Assembly (NCBI RefSeq): GCF_037478005.1 | Contig: NZ_CP144164.1 | Span: forward strand, 930,001-994,000 | Direction: 5' to 3' | Origin: Alteromonas sp. M12 | GTDB lineage: Bacteria > Pseudomonadota > Gammaproteobacteria > Enterobacterales > Alteromonadaceae | DNA length: 64,000 nt | Part shown: positions 7,340 through 16,257 of the stretch, piece by piece | Layout of the letters: the number at the start of each line of letters is the position of its first letter | Numbering within the stretch: the stretch's first letter is position 1 | The notes under the pieces: generated by a model | What the model saw: the letters and a program-made list of their open reading frames with translations, nothing else | Told to the model about the DNA's origin: nothing | The model's database searches: none | Made by a program: the position numbers and the translations under genes

Positions 7340-9292
7340 ATGGTTAAAAAGTTTTTAATCCTACGAAATTCAATGTTGTCAGTGTTCGCCTGGCTGATGC
7401 TCGGTGGACCGGTTTTGTCGGCACAAAAATGTGACACCGTCTTAGTCGATAAAGCATATCAAGAAATTTTGTATTTCTACTTCCAACACGACTTTTATCA
7501 AGCCTTAACCCAATTTGAGATACTCCAACAAGCCTGTCCCGACTCGTTATCAAAAATTACCCAGCCAGGAGTCGATCCGCAGCTACTCAAAGGTGGCATT
7601 AGCTTAGCTTATGGCCTAGATGACCAAGCGGCTGAGATTTTTAATCAGTTATTGACTAAAGCCGCAACCTTGGAGACACAAACTCAAGCTTGGTTTTTGT
7701 TAGGTAAATCATTGTTTGAAAAGCAGCAATACCAAGCTGCATCGACTATTTTGAATAAGATCAATATAGATAATGCTGACCAATATCTACAAACACAAGA
7801 CAAAGACCAATGGTTATATATGCAAAGTCAGCTGTTCAATTGGCAGACCAGCCAATCTATTACTGTGGCTCGGGACAACAGCTATTGGTTAAATGAATTA
7901 TCTGATGATTCGGTTTTTCGCCAATACGTGATTTATAATCAAGGTTTGCATCAACTACAATCTAATCAGTATGTGCAAGGGATTGAAACCTTAGAACAAA
8001 TTGGCTTATCCGATAGCAGTTTTTTGGACGACTTGCTAGGTGGATGGTGGTCACCGTTAACCGTAGTCGACCAAACTGAAACCGATGCACTGCGAGACCG
8101 AGCTAATCTAACAATTGGCTATGCCCATCTTAAAAATCAGCAAGCATTAAATGCATTAGACGCCTTTAATCGAGTTCGACTTGATAGTTTAGATTCTGAC
8201 TCAGCATTACTTGGTTATGGTTGGGCTGCCGCGCAAAGAGAAGAATATCAAATCGCTTTATCGGCTTGGCAACGTTTACAACAACAACCGCGCAGCAACG
8301 AATATGTAATGGAATCGTATTTGGCTTCAGCCTATGCGTTTGAACAGGCATTTGCACCGACTCAAGCATTGGATAATTTACAGCGAGGATTAAAACGCTT
8401 TGCCCTAGAAAAAGATTTATTACGTGCCCATCAACAGGAAATTGACGACCAATATTTTATTCAATTGGCGAAGACCAAGGATTGGTCACTGCAAATACCT
8501 GCCCATTTATCATCGATAATGCTCAGTAGCGCATTTCGGAATAAAATAGCTTGGCTGGAAGAGAGTTTAACTCTGCAAGCGCGGTTTGAACGCTGGCAAC
8601 AGCAGCTTGATACATTCAGTCTAATGTTGGATGAGCGTCAACAAGAAGCGCAGTCACGACAGCAGGCCCTTAAACAAAACGATTTATTGTCTAAATTGCA
8701 ACAATACCAAATGTTACGAGATTCGCTGCAGGCGAAGTTAGTACAATCTTCAACTGAGCCCAAAATATTAGCCGAGCAGCAAGAGTTGGATTGGCAAGCA
8801 CGACTTGAACGCGCTCAGCAACGACATAAAGATGTTAGTGATGCTTGGTTAACGTTGAATAAAAAACCTTTGAAACCTCTCTATGCAGACCGTCTAAAAC
8901 GGTTAGAAGGAATAATGATTTGGAATGCTTCTGAGTCTTACTCTAAAAGACGTTGGCAAGCACAGAAATTGTTAAACGAATTGGATGAATTGATTGCGCA
9001 AACCGCACAACAGCAAGCACAACTCATCGCTCGACTAAATCAGACACCTGAATACCCTGCGCAGCGACAACGGATCGCACAACTACAAGAAAATCTTGAG
9101 GTGCAGCAGCGACGCAATCAATCTATACAAAGCCAACAGTTGGCAAGTTTAAATTTGTTATTTGTGGAACAAATAAACCAACAAATTGCGCAATTGGAAA
9201 GTTATGAGTTACAGGCCCAGTTAGCCGTAGTAAGACTTAACGATAAAGCCTATAGAAAAGCCGAAGCTGACAAACAGGGGGCAAAACAATGA
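7340..9292 (+). CDS. Exported TPR/coiled-coil protein, Gln-rich
   Basis: A 650-residue periplasmic protein with a signal peptide ending VLSA-QKC. Residues about 30-380 show helical repeats of TPR type (for example AWFLLGKSLFEKQQYQAAS and GYAHLKNQQALNALDAF). The last 250 residues are very rich in Gln and look like long coiled coils. It could be a scaffold spanning the periplasm. ATG 7340 is preferred over TTG 7325. The stop overlaps the start of the next gene by 4 nt, so the two TPR proteins are probably made together. No enzymatic motif is visible. Confidence 0.6.
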   Translation: MVKKFLILRNSMLSVFAWLMLGGPVLSAQKCDTVLVDKAYQEILYFYFQHDFYQALTQFEILQQACPDSLSKITQPGVDPQLLKGGISLAYGLDDQAAEIFNQLLTKAATLETQTQAWFLLGKSLFEKQQYQAASTILNKINIDNADQYLQTQDKDQWLYMQSQLFNWQTSQSITVARDNSYWLNELSDDSVFRQYVIYNQGLHQLQSNQYVQGIETLEQIGLSDSSFLDDLLGGWWSPLTVVDQTETDALRDRANLTIGYAHLKNQQALNALDAFNRVRLDSLDSDSALLGYGWAAAQREEYQIALSAWQRLQQQPRSNEYVMESYLASAYAFEQAFAPTQALDNLQRGLKRFALEKDLLRAHQQEIDDQYFIQLAKTKDWSLQIPAHLSSIMLSSAFRNKIAWLEESLTLQARFERWQQQLDTFSLMLDERQQEAQSRQQALKQNDLLSKLQQYQMLRDSLQAKLVQSSTEPKILAEQQELDWQARLERAQQRHKDVSDAWLTLNKKPLKPLYADRLKRLEGIMIWNASESYSKRRWQAQKLLNELDELIAQTAQQQAQLIARLNQTPEYPAQRQRIAQLQENLEVQQRRNQSIQSQQLASLNLLFVEQINQQIAQLESYELQAQLAVVRLNDKAYRKAEADKQGAKQ

Positions 9293-12234
9293 GCCAACCT
9301 GTTTATTTTTCACGACTATTTTCAGTCCGTACGCTTCGTTCGTTAGTCTTGCTTATCAGTACTTTTTATTTGCTCGCGTGTGCAGGCATGTTTGACGAAC
9401 CACCAGCGGTCAATTCTGTGGAAAAACGTAAAACGCTGGGAGAATTCTACTTTGAGCCTGTGACTTTGAATCATGACCCCTTGCCCGATCAGGGACTAAA
9501 GACATTGCGCGATGCGTACGTGAGTTTACTGGATATCGTCGAGGATCAAGAAACCATAAAAATCGTACAATATCGTCTGGCGGATTTAGAAGTATTGCTC
9601 GCTGAGCAACAGCAAGAGGTTGGTTCCGCTCCCATGGATAGGGGGGTTTATGACCTTGCAATTGCCCAATATCAATCAATTTTGGAACGTCATCCTGAAC
9701 AAAAGGAAAATGCAGAGGTTCTTTATCAATTAGCCAAGGCCCATGATTTGCAAGGTGAGTCGCAGCAGAGTTTGCAAGTAATAGATAGGCTTTTAAGTAA
9801 ATACCCTCACACCCTTTATTTAGCTGAATTGCAGTTCAGACGCGGTGAAATTCTATTCAACAATAAAGATTACAGTGCGGCTATTCAGGCTTATCAGACC
9901 GTGCTCGAGCAAGGCCCTTATACTGACTACTTCATGACCGCTGCCTATATGTTGGGCTGGAGCTATTTTAAAGTCGAACTTTATCAAGACGCGTTATTGG
10001 CCTTTACTCAACTACTGGATCAAAAATTACCCAATAGCGTGATAGATTTTCAGATGTTGAGACAATTGAATGCTGAACAGCAATTAGAAAAATTGCCGGT
10101 TGGAGAAAAGCGGCTAGTCAACGATAGTATTCGTATCATGGCGCTGCTGTTTTCATATCAAGGCGCTGAGCAAAGTATTAAAGCTTTCTATCAGCAAGTA
10201 GGCGAACGCCATTACGAAAATTTAGTTTATGACCGTTTAGGCCAACAATTTTTAAACGAAGATCGCTTTAGAGATAGTGCTTTAGTGTATCGAGGTTTTA
10301 CTGACGTTCATCCAGAGCATAATCAAGCGCCGGTGTTTGCGGTAAAACAAATTGATGCATACATTATTGGTAAATTCCCAACATTCGTATTACCGGCCAA
10401 ACAAGATTTTGTTGACCAATACGGTATTAACGGACCATTTTGGCAAGATTGGGGACAACTGATTCAAGAAGAAGTAAAACCTTTCTTGAAAGCTTATATT
10501 CAAGAACTTGCGCAGTACGAACATAGTAAAGCGCAATTGTTAACCAAGGCCGCCAATCAACCAACGGAAGAGCAGTTAGATAAGGTAGATGACAATCGTC
10601 AAAAAGCACAAATTGCTTACGCTCAGGCGGCTAGTTTGTACCGCGAGTTTATTGAAACCTTTCCTCACGATGACTTAACTCCGCAAATTACCTTCAATTT
10701 GGCAGAAAGCTTATTTGAAGCTCAAAATTATCAACAAGCCATCACCGCCTATGAAAGATATGCTTATGAATATCTTAATGAACCCAGAGCTGCAGAAGCA
10801 GGTTATGCGGCGATTTTATCATTTAAGGCTCTACGAGAAACCTTGACTGATGTTGCCGCGCAACAACACTGGCAGGATGAACAACTTGCTAGCCAACAAC
10901 AATTTGTCAGTCGATTTAGTGATGATCCTAGAGCCGTGGATGTGCAGTATGACACCATGCAGCAGCTATTTGATTTACAACGTTATTTACCAGCAATCAA
11001 AAGCGCAGAAGTTGTTTTGTCTTGGCAGCCAGAGGTCAGTGAGGAACGAAAAATGGCCGGTCAATTAGTGATTGCCCATAGTGAGTTTGCGCTGCAACAA
11101 TATCAACGAGCTGAATTGAGTTACGAACAAATTTTGGCTGAATTAAACCAAGATGACCCTCTTTATAAGGACATGCTTGAACGATTGGCCGCCAGTATTT
11201 ATAAACAGGCGGAAGGGAATCTCGCAAAACAATATGTCGCCTTAGCAATCGAAGACTTTTTGAGAGTCATTGCCAAGGCTCCTACCAGTAGCGCTCGTGT
11301 CAACGCACAATATGATGCGGCAACCTATTTGATGGAATTGAAGCAGTGGCCAGAAGCAATAGGGTTGTTAGAAGACTTCAGAGTACGTTTTGCAGCCCAT
11401 TCGTTGGCTGAAAACATACAAGATAAACTGATATTTGCCTATCAACAAAACCAAAACTGGTTGCCTGCCGCTAACGAATTGAAACAATTGTGGCAAGCCA
11501 ATCCAGATTCAGAAGAAGGTCGCGAAGCTCTGTATATTGCTGCCCAATATTATCTCAAGGCCGAGCAACGGGATGCTGCACTTGATAGTTATCGCACCTA
11601 TGCTCATCGTTATCCGCTGCCATTTAACCAAGTCACTGAAGCACGTTTTCAAATGAGTGAGTTTTATGCGCAAAGCAACGAACAGGCGAAACGACGATTT
11701 TGGCTCAAAAAGCTAATTCAAGGTGATGGGCAAGCGAGTGAAGCCCGCACAGACCGTTCACGCTATCTTGCAGCAATGGCTTCTATGGTCTTTGCTGAGG
11801 ATGACGTACAGGCGTTCAACCGCGTCAAGTTATCCTTGCCCTTGAACAAGAGTTTAACTAAAAAACGCCAAGTATTAGATAAAGCGCTCGATTCTTTAAA
11901 TGCAACACTGGAATACAAAATCGCTGAATTTAGTACAGTGGCTAATTTTAAAATTGGTGAAATATATGGACAGTTAGCCCGGGACCTAATGGACTCTGAG
12001 CGACCTAAAGGCTTGTCTGAGTTGGAATTGGAGCAATATAATATTCTTCTTGAAGAACAAGCCTATCCGTTTGAAGAGCAGGCTATTGGTATCCATGAAG
12101 CGAATATTCAGCGCACTTGGCAAGGGGTATACGATCGCTGGGTGAAGGAAAGCTTCGATGCGTTGCGTAAACTGTTACCTGGCCGTTATAACAAACAAGA
12201 ACAGTTATCGGAGGCCACCAATGCGATTTTCTAA
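9289..12234 (+). CDS. Large TPR outer-membrane lipoprotein
   Basis: A 981-residue lipoprotein (lipobox LLAC, Cys31) built almost entirely of tetratricopeptide-like helical pairs; clear units include EVLYQLAKAHDLQGESQQSL, SAAIQAYQTVLEQGPY and AQNYQQAITAYERYAYEYL. BamD/YbgF-type TPR repeats are the closest style. TPR superhelices bind partner proteins, so this is a candidate assembly platform for the envelope complex encoded around it. It overlaps its upstream neighbour by 4 nt (ATGA) and its downstream neighbour by 14 nt. No catalytic motif is visible. Confidence 0.65.
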   Translation: MSQPVYFSRLFSVRTLRSLVLLISTFYLLACAGMFDEPPAVNSVEKRKTLGEFYFEPVTLNHDPLPDQGLKTLRDAYVSLLDIVEDQETIKIVQYRLADLEVLLAEQQQEVGSAPMDRGVYDLAIAQYQSILERHPEQKENAEVLYQLAKAHDLQGESQQSLQVIDRLLSKYPHTLYLAELQFRRGEILFNNKDYSAAIQAYQTVLEQGPYTDYFMTAAYMLGWSYFKVELYQDALLAFTQLLDQKLPNSVIDFQMLRQLNAEQQLEKLPVGEKRLVNDSIRIMALLFSYQGAEQSIKAFYQQVGERHYENLVYDRLGQQFLNEDRFRDSALVYRGFTDVHPEHNQAPVFAVKQIDAYIIGKFPTFVLPAKQDFVDQYGINGPFWQDWGQLIQEEVKPFLKAYIQELAQYEHSKAQLLTKAANQPTEEQLDKVDDNRQKAQIAYAQAASLYREFIETFPHDDLTPQITFNLAESLFEAQNYQQAITAYERYAYEYLNEPRAAEAGYAAILSFKALRETLTDVAAQQHWQDEQLASQQQFVSRFSDDPRAVDVQYDTMQQLFDLQRYLPAIKSAEVVLSWQPEVSEERKMAGQLVIAHSEFALQQYQRAELSYEQILAELNQDDPLYKDMLERLAASIYKQAEGNLAKQYVALAIEDFLRVIAKAPTSSARVNAQYDAATYLMELKQWPEAIGLLEDFRVRFAAHSLAENIQDKLIFAYQQNQNWLPAANELKQLWQANPDSEEGREALYIAAQYYLKAEQRDAALDSYRTYAHRYPLPFNQVTEARFQMSEFYAQSNEQAKRRFWLKKLIQGDGQASEARTDRSRYLAAMASMVFAEDDVQAFNRVKLSLPLNKSLTKKRQVLDKALDSLNATLEYKIAEFSTVANFKIGEIYGQLARDLMDSERPKGLSELELEQYNILLEEQAYPFEEQAIGIHEANIQRTWQGVYDRWVKESFDALRKLLPGRYNKQEQLSEATNAIF

Positions 12235-13036
12235 CGCGCAGGTAACGAACAAATTTTGGCATTCTGTTGGCTGTTTTTATGCACTATTGGGCTTGATTGT
12301 GTTGTTACCTGGTTGTGCCAGTATGGACAGTCTTTTTAGCTCGCCATCGACCTCTGAATCTGCGTCTCAAGAAACGTTGAGTGAGCAACAAACTAATAGC
12401 AATGCTATAACCCCAGAAGTTGCCCCTTTGGATCCCATGCAGGTCAAGATTTTAGCATTAAAATCCCAACCAAATTTATATTTGTCAGGCTCTACTGCGG
12501 TAAAAGCGTCAGTTAAATACCAATTTGACCAAGCCCTTGCCGCGAAGCAGGCGGGAAACCTCAAACAGGCCAACCAGTTATTGCAAAAATTGATTAGCCA
12601 AGAACCCACATTATCCGGTCCCTGGGTACAGTTAGGTGATCTGAAAATGCAACAATTTGCAGACACCGAGAATAACCACGAAGAACAAAAAAAAGCCTAT
12701 TTAGTTGCTGCTAAGGCGGATTATGAAACGGCCCTTGGCTTGAACCAACATAATTATTTTGCGCATAATCGTTTAGCCAAAGTATTCCGAGAAATGGGCG
12801 AGTTTGAGCTAGCTGAACAGCATTATCAATATGCTATTAGCAGTTATCCTGCTTATGACAATGCCTATTTAAACTTGGGAATATTGTATGATTTGTATCT
12901 GGGTAAAAAGCAACTAGCACTTGAAAACTACGAGCTTTATCAAGGGTTACAGGACAAGCCTAAACGACAAGTTAGGGGCTGGATAGCTGATTTACAGCGG
13001 CAGATTGCAAAATCTCAAAATGGAGTTAACAAATGA
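12221..13036 (+). CDS. TPR-repeat lipoprotein
   Basis: A 271-residue lipoprotein (lipobox LPGC, Cys32). After a Ser/Gln-rich linker, residues about 100-250 contain TPR units including ALAAKQAGNLKQANQLLQKL and FELAEQHYQYAISSYPAYD. Start ATG 12221 is placed by a GGAGG at 12210-12214; the open frame reaches further upstream into the preceding gene but would lose the lipoprotein signal. It resembles the TPR accessory proteins that accompany some TonB2-type Exb systems, although those are usually not lipoproteins. It is probably an outer- or inner-membrane-tethered adaptor. Confidence 0.65.
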   Translation: MRFSNAQVTNKFWHSVGCFYALLGLIVLLPGCASMDSLFSSPSTSESASQETLSEQQTNSNAITPEVAPLDPMQVKILALKSQPNLYLSGSTAVKASVKYQFDQALAAKQAGNLKQANQLLQKLISQEPTLSGPWVQLGDLKMQQFADTENNHEEQKKAYLVAAKADYETALGLNQHNYFAHNRLAKVFREMGEFELAEQHYQYAISSYPAYDNAYLNLGILYDLYLGKKQLALENYELYQGLQDKPKRQVRGWIADLQRQIAKSQNGVNK

Positions 13037-13377
13037 AAATTAGACGCAAAATGTTAAGCTTCTCATTCATTACTTTGTTCAGTTCTGTTAGTGTGTTTGC
13101 GCAATCTGAGCAGCAACCCTTAGATACTAATCAAGACGAGACAAAATCCAATCAAATAGTCACTGAGGTAAACGGAAAAATACTGATCCAAGATACAATT
13201 CGAGGTAATAGGGAACAGCCAAGAGTGTTATCAATTGTGCCTTGGCAACCTCCGCGAGATAAGGCATCCCTACCGAGCCCTTTTGTAAAACGAATAGAAC
13301 AAGACTTTATGCCGTTAGATCGTGAAGAGTTCACCCGCAAAGTGGAACACTTTGAACGCGCTACGGGTAAAAAATAA
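13033..13377 (+). CDS. Small exported protein of unknown function
   Basis: A 114-residue protein with a signal peptide ending VFA-QSE and a mature part of about 90 residues, including VLSIVPWQPP and a basic, helical C-terminus. It overlaps the preceding TPR gene by 4 nt (ATGA), so it is translationally coupled and clearly part of the operon. I recognise no family. A 123-nt gap follows before the Exb module. That gap contains nested inverted arms (AATAACT with AGTTATT, enclosing GGCT with AGCC) which could modulate readthrough. Confidence 0.5.
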   Translation: MKIRRKMLSFSFITLFSSVSVFAQSEQQPLDTNQDETKSNQIVTEVNGKILIQDTIRGNREQPRVLSIVPWQPPRDKASLPSPFVKRIEQDFMPLDREEFTRKVEHFERATGKK

Positions 13378-13500
13378 AACAATAACTGGCTAACAGCCGA
13401 GTAGTAAGTTATTAAAATGATTAACTGTGTGGATAATCACATACGCTAAAAACAGACAGTAATGCGTAGACTGTCGGTATTGCAAAATTAAGGTAATTTT

Positions 13501-14154
13501 ATGGATATTATAGTTCGCTTCTTTCAAGAAGGTGGTTCCTTTATGTTTCCCATTGCTGTGGTTCTGGCATTAGGAGTCGCTATCGCAATTGAGCGCTACG
13601 TGTTTTTAAGCAAGGCAAAAAAAACCAATCAAAAAGCATTCAAGTTAATCGAACCTATGTTGGAATCTGCCAACTATGAAGGCATTTTGAATTTTGGCAA
13701 AACGAATAAAGCGCCCATCAGTCGCATCATTGGCGCCGGTATCGCCAGAATGTCGTTGAGCCAACGCCGTGAAGATATTGAATACGCCATGGAAGAGGGC
13801 TTGATGGAGACGACGCCGCGTTTAGAGAAGCGCACAGCTTACCTAGCTACATTGGCAAATATATCTACTTTGTTAGGCTTGTTAGGGACTATTATTGGTC
13901 TTATCGCTGCATTTTCAGCCGTTGCAACTGCCGATCCATCAGAAAAGGCTAGCTTACTTTCACAAAGTATCTCTGTGGCCATGAATACAACTGCATTTGG
14001 CTTGATAGCGGCTATTCCGCTGTTGGCTTGTCATTCTATATTGCAAACTAAAACCACTGAGATTATTGATAGTATGGAAATGGCTGGGGTGAAGTGTTTA
14101 AACACCTTGATGGGACGCCAGGCAATTTCTACCCGTTCACGTAACACGGATTAA
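13501..14154 (+). CDS. MotA/TolQ/ExbB-family proton channel subunit
   Basis: A 217-residue inner-membrane protein with three predicted membrane helices (about residues 14-33, 113-140 and 160-182) and the family core TLLGLLGTIIGLI followed by NTTAFGLIAAIPLL. ExbB/TolQ pentamers surround ExbD/TolR dimers and convert proton-motive force into movement or force on a TonB/TolA-like partner. It lies 6 nt upstream of the first ExbD gene. Context (two ExbD genes, a TonB-like gene and many envelope proteins) is closer to AglR-type motors or TonB2-type systems than to Tol-Pal. Confidence 0.85.
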   Translation: MDIIVRFFQEGGSFMFPIAVVLALGVAIAIERYVFLSKAKKTNQKAFKLIEPMLESANYEGILNFGKTNKAPISRIIGAGIARMSLSQRREDIEYAMEEGLMETTPRLEKRTAYLATLANISTLLGLLGTIIGLIAAFSAVATADPSEKASLLSQSISVAMNTTAFGLIAAIPLLACHSILQTKTTEIIDSMEMAGVKCLNTLMGRQAISTRSRNTD

Positions 14155-14160
14155 TTCCAT

Positions 14161-14700
14161 ATGTTGGGCAGAAAAAAACGTCTGCAAAAGCAGGATGCGG
14201 AATTAGATATCACTTCATTTATGAATTTGATGATAGTTTTAGTGCCTGTGTTACTGATGATGATGGTGTTTTCTCGAATCACCGTTTTAGAACTGACGTT
14301 ACCAGAACTTGGTGAAGCCTCAGAGCAAACTGATTTGGATGAAGAAGACAAACAGTTGGAAATTATCGTGCGTCACTCAGGTCTCGAAGTTTTTTATCCC
14401 CAAGGGTATTTAGTTAAATCGATTCCAAACTTGGATCAAGAGTATGATTATGAAGCGCTGCAATATGTGTTAAAACAAATTAAACAAACGCTCAAAAATC
14501 AAGAATTGGAAAAGAACCAAGCCACATTGTTGCTAGAACATGACATACCTTATCAGGTCATAGTGGCATTAATGGATACCACCCGTTCATATGAAGACGT
14601 CGTAGTGGCATCTGTGGTTCAAGCTGAATTGTTTCCACAAATTTCATTGGGTGATGCGCCACTAGAAGACGTTTCTAACCAATCGAACCAAACCCCATAG
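14161..14700 (+). CDS. ExbD/TolR-family protein 1, key Asp replaced by Asn
   Basis: A 179-residue protein with one membrane helix (about residues 18-37, ITSFMNLMIVLVPVLLMMM) and a periplasmic ExbD/TolR domain. In ExbD and TolR the N-terminal part of the helix carries an essential proton-binding Asp (ExbD Asp25, TolR Asp23) in an xxDVxLVLL context. Here the aligned residue is Asn22 (MNLMIVLV). The neighbouring second ExbD keeps the Asp. The pair may form an asymmetric heterodimer with a single titratable site; that is inference from alignment by eye. Confidence 0.8.
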   Translation: MLGRKKRLQKQDAELDITSFMNLMIVLVPVLLMMMVFSRITVLELTLPELGEASEQTDLDEEDKQLEIIVRHSGLEVFYPQGYLVKSIPNLDQEYDYEALQYVLKQIKQTLKNQELEKNQATLLLEHDIPYQVIVALMDTTRSYEDVVVASVVQAELFPQISLGDAPLEDVSNQSNQTP

Positions 14701-14713
14701 CAGAGGATTAGCG

Positions 14714-15244
14714 ATGAAAAAATCAGTACGCGCCTCTCGCATGGAGAGACATCACAAGCGCATGGCACAAACGTCCAAACTAAGTTTGGTATCGTTAATG
14801 GATATTTTTACGATTCTGGTATTTTTCTTAATGTTTAATGCATCAGATGTGCAGGTTTTACAAACTGATAAAAGTGTTAAATTGCCAGAATCTACAGCCG
14901 ATACGGCAGCCCAAGAAACCTTAGTTTTGCTGGTAAATGCCAAGCATATTTTACTGCAAGGTCAAAAAATGGCTGACGTTGCTCAGGTGATGTCACAATC
15001 TGATGAGATCATTCCTGCACTCGAAAAAGAGCTAGCCTATCAAAAAAGTCGCACAAAAATTATTGCGGTTGACAGCAGTGAAGAACAAGATCCAAATGAG
15101 ATTGCTCGAGCGATTACCATAATGGGTGATCAGGCCATTCCTTACAGTTTACTTAAAAAAATAATGCAAACTTGCGCGCAAGCGGGCTATACCAATATAT
15201 CTCTTGCGGTAGAGCAACAACTACCAGCTGAGGGGGATAAATGA
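14714..15244 (+). CDS. ExbD/TolR-family protein 2 with conserved Asp
   Basis: A 176-residue protein with a basic cytoplasmic N-terminus, one membrane helix (about residues 23-42) and a periplasmic ExbD-like domain (C-terminal part ALLKK-type helix then TNISLAVEQ). The helix contains SLMDIFTILVFFL, so Asp30 sits where ExbD Asp25 and TolR Asp23 sit. It is expected to pair with the first ExbD inside the ExbB pentamer. GAGGATTAG precedes the ATG, and the stop overlaps the next start by 4 nt. Confidence 0.82.
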   Translation: MKKSVRASRMERHHKRMAQTSKLSLVSLMDIFTILVFFLMFNASDVQVLQTDKSVKLPESTADTAAQETLVLLVNAKHILLQGQKMADVAQVMSQSDEIIPALEKELAYQKSRTKIIAVDSSEEQDPNEIARAITIMGDQAIPYSLLKKIMQTCAQAGYTNISLAVEQQLPAEGDK

Positions 15245-16245
15245 GTTCCCTAAGTCATTATCAGTTTAGAAGCCAGTTGCCCTGGTCTTCTAGTGAGCAG
15301 GAAAACAAATTTTTCAGCAAATTAACCATTGGGGTTTTAGCGATTACCTTTATGCTGGCCCTAATCGTTAAATTGCAGCAGTTACCAGAGCAAACCCGAG
15401 AAGAAAAGGAGCGGGTTCCGCCCCAGTTGACTAGAATTATCGAGGCTCAAAAAGTTGAACCACCTAAACCTATAGAGCCGCCTAAACCCATTCCGGAAGA
15501 GATTCCTGAGGTTAAAAAAGAGCAGCCAAAAGAACCGCCCAAGCCACCAAAGCCAGAAAAAAAGGCAGAAAAACCGAAAGAAAAACCGCAACCTAAAGTC
15601 GAGGTGAAAAAACCAACTGACGCAGAATTAGCCAACCAAGCTAGGGAAAAAGCCAGTCAAAGCGGTTTGCTACAATTTACCGATGATTTGAACAGTATGC
15701 GTGAGCAAGCCAATATAAATAATTTGGCGGATACCGAAATGATCAAAGGTGCAGGCAAAACTAATGAACAGCAACGTGCTTTTGTGGGCAAAAAAGTGGC
15801 AGATAAAAGTGGCGGTTTAAACACCAGCGATTTATCAACTGACGTGGGAGCAAGAGGCCAATTAGCTGGCCGTAAAACCACAGAATTTGATGCCCCCAAT
15901 GAAGGTTTAGCGTCTCTTGCTGCTAAAGAGCTAGTCACCGAAGATACTGTGCTAGGCAGTCGAGATATTGAATCGATTCGTAAAGGTTTTGATGTCAACA
16001 AAGGTGCCTTGTACACCATTTATCGTCGAGCTTTAAGAGATGATCCCAGTTTACAGGGAAAAATTACGGTTAACCTCGAAATCGCCCCTGATGGTTCTGT
16101 AACCAAAGTAAAACTGGTATCTAGTGAATTGGACTTTCCAGAGTTGGAAGAAAAGTTACTTAATCGGATTCGATTGATGAACTTTGGTGCTGATCAAGTA
16201 ACCGCTACGATTTTGGATTACTCCTTAGACTTTTTCCCATTTTAA
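15241..16245 (+). CDS. TonB-like energy transducer with AgmX/PglI-type C-terminal domain
   Basis: A 334-residue protein with one membrane anchor (about residues 27-45), a long Pro/Lys/Glu linker (about residues 70-125, repeated PPKP and EKPKEK) that could span the periplasm as in TonB, and a C-terminal domain (about 235-334) with GKITVNLEIAPDGSVTKVKLVSS. That domain matches the AgmX/PglI C-terminal, TonB-related family. It is likely the element moved by the Exb-type channel and the contact to outer-membrane partners. It closes the 15-gene operon. No clear rho-independent terminator follows; a REP array begins 12 nt downstream. Confidence 0.8.
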   Translation: MSSLSHYQFRSQLPWSSSEQENKFFSKLTIGVLAITFMLALIVKLQQLPEQTREEKERVPPQLTRIIEAQKVEPPKPIEPPKPIPEEIPEVKKEQPKEPPKPPKPEKKAEKPKEKPQPKVEVKKPTDAELANQAREKASQSGLLQFTDDLNSMREQANINNLADTEMIKGAGKTNEQQRAFVGKKVADKSGGLNTSDLSTDVGARGQLAGRKTTEFDAPNEGLASLAAKELVTEDTVLGSRDIESIRKGFDVNKGALYTIYRRALRDDPSLQGKITVNLEIAPDGSVTKVKLVSSELDFPELEEKLLNRIRLMNFGADQVTATILDYSLDFFPF

Positions 16246-16257
16246 TTCTCAATATCC

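Noticed and set aside
15382..15635. Two minus-strand ORFs rich in Phe, Gly and Trp
   Set aside because: They are the reverse complement of the Pro/Lys/Glu linker of the TonB-like gene and have no independent coding signs.
13501..16245. Tol-Pal system
   Set aside because: There are two ExbD-type genes, a TonB-like protein with an AgmX/PglI-type end, and no tolB, pal or ybgC; the module differs from tolQRA.
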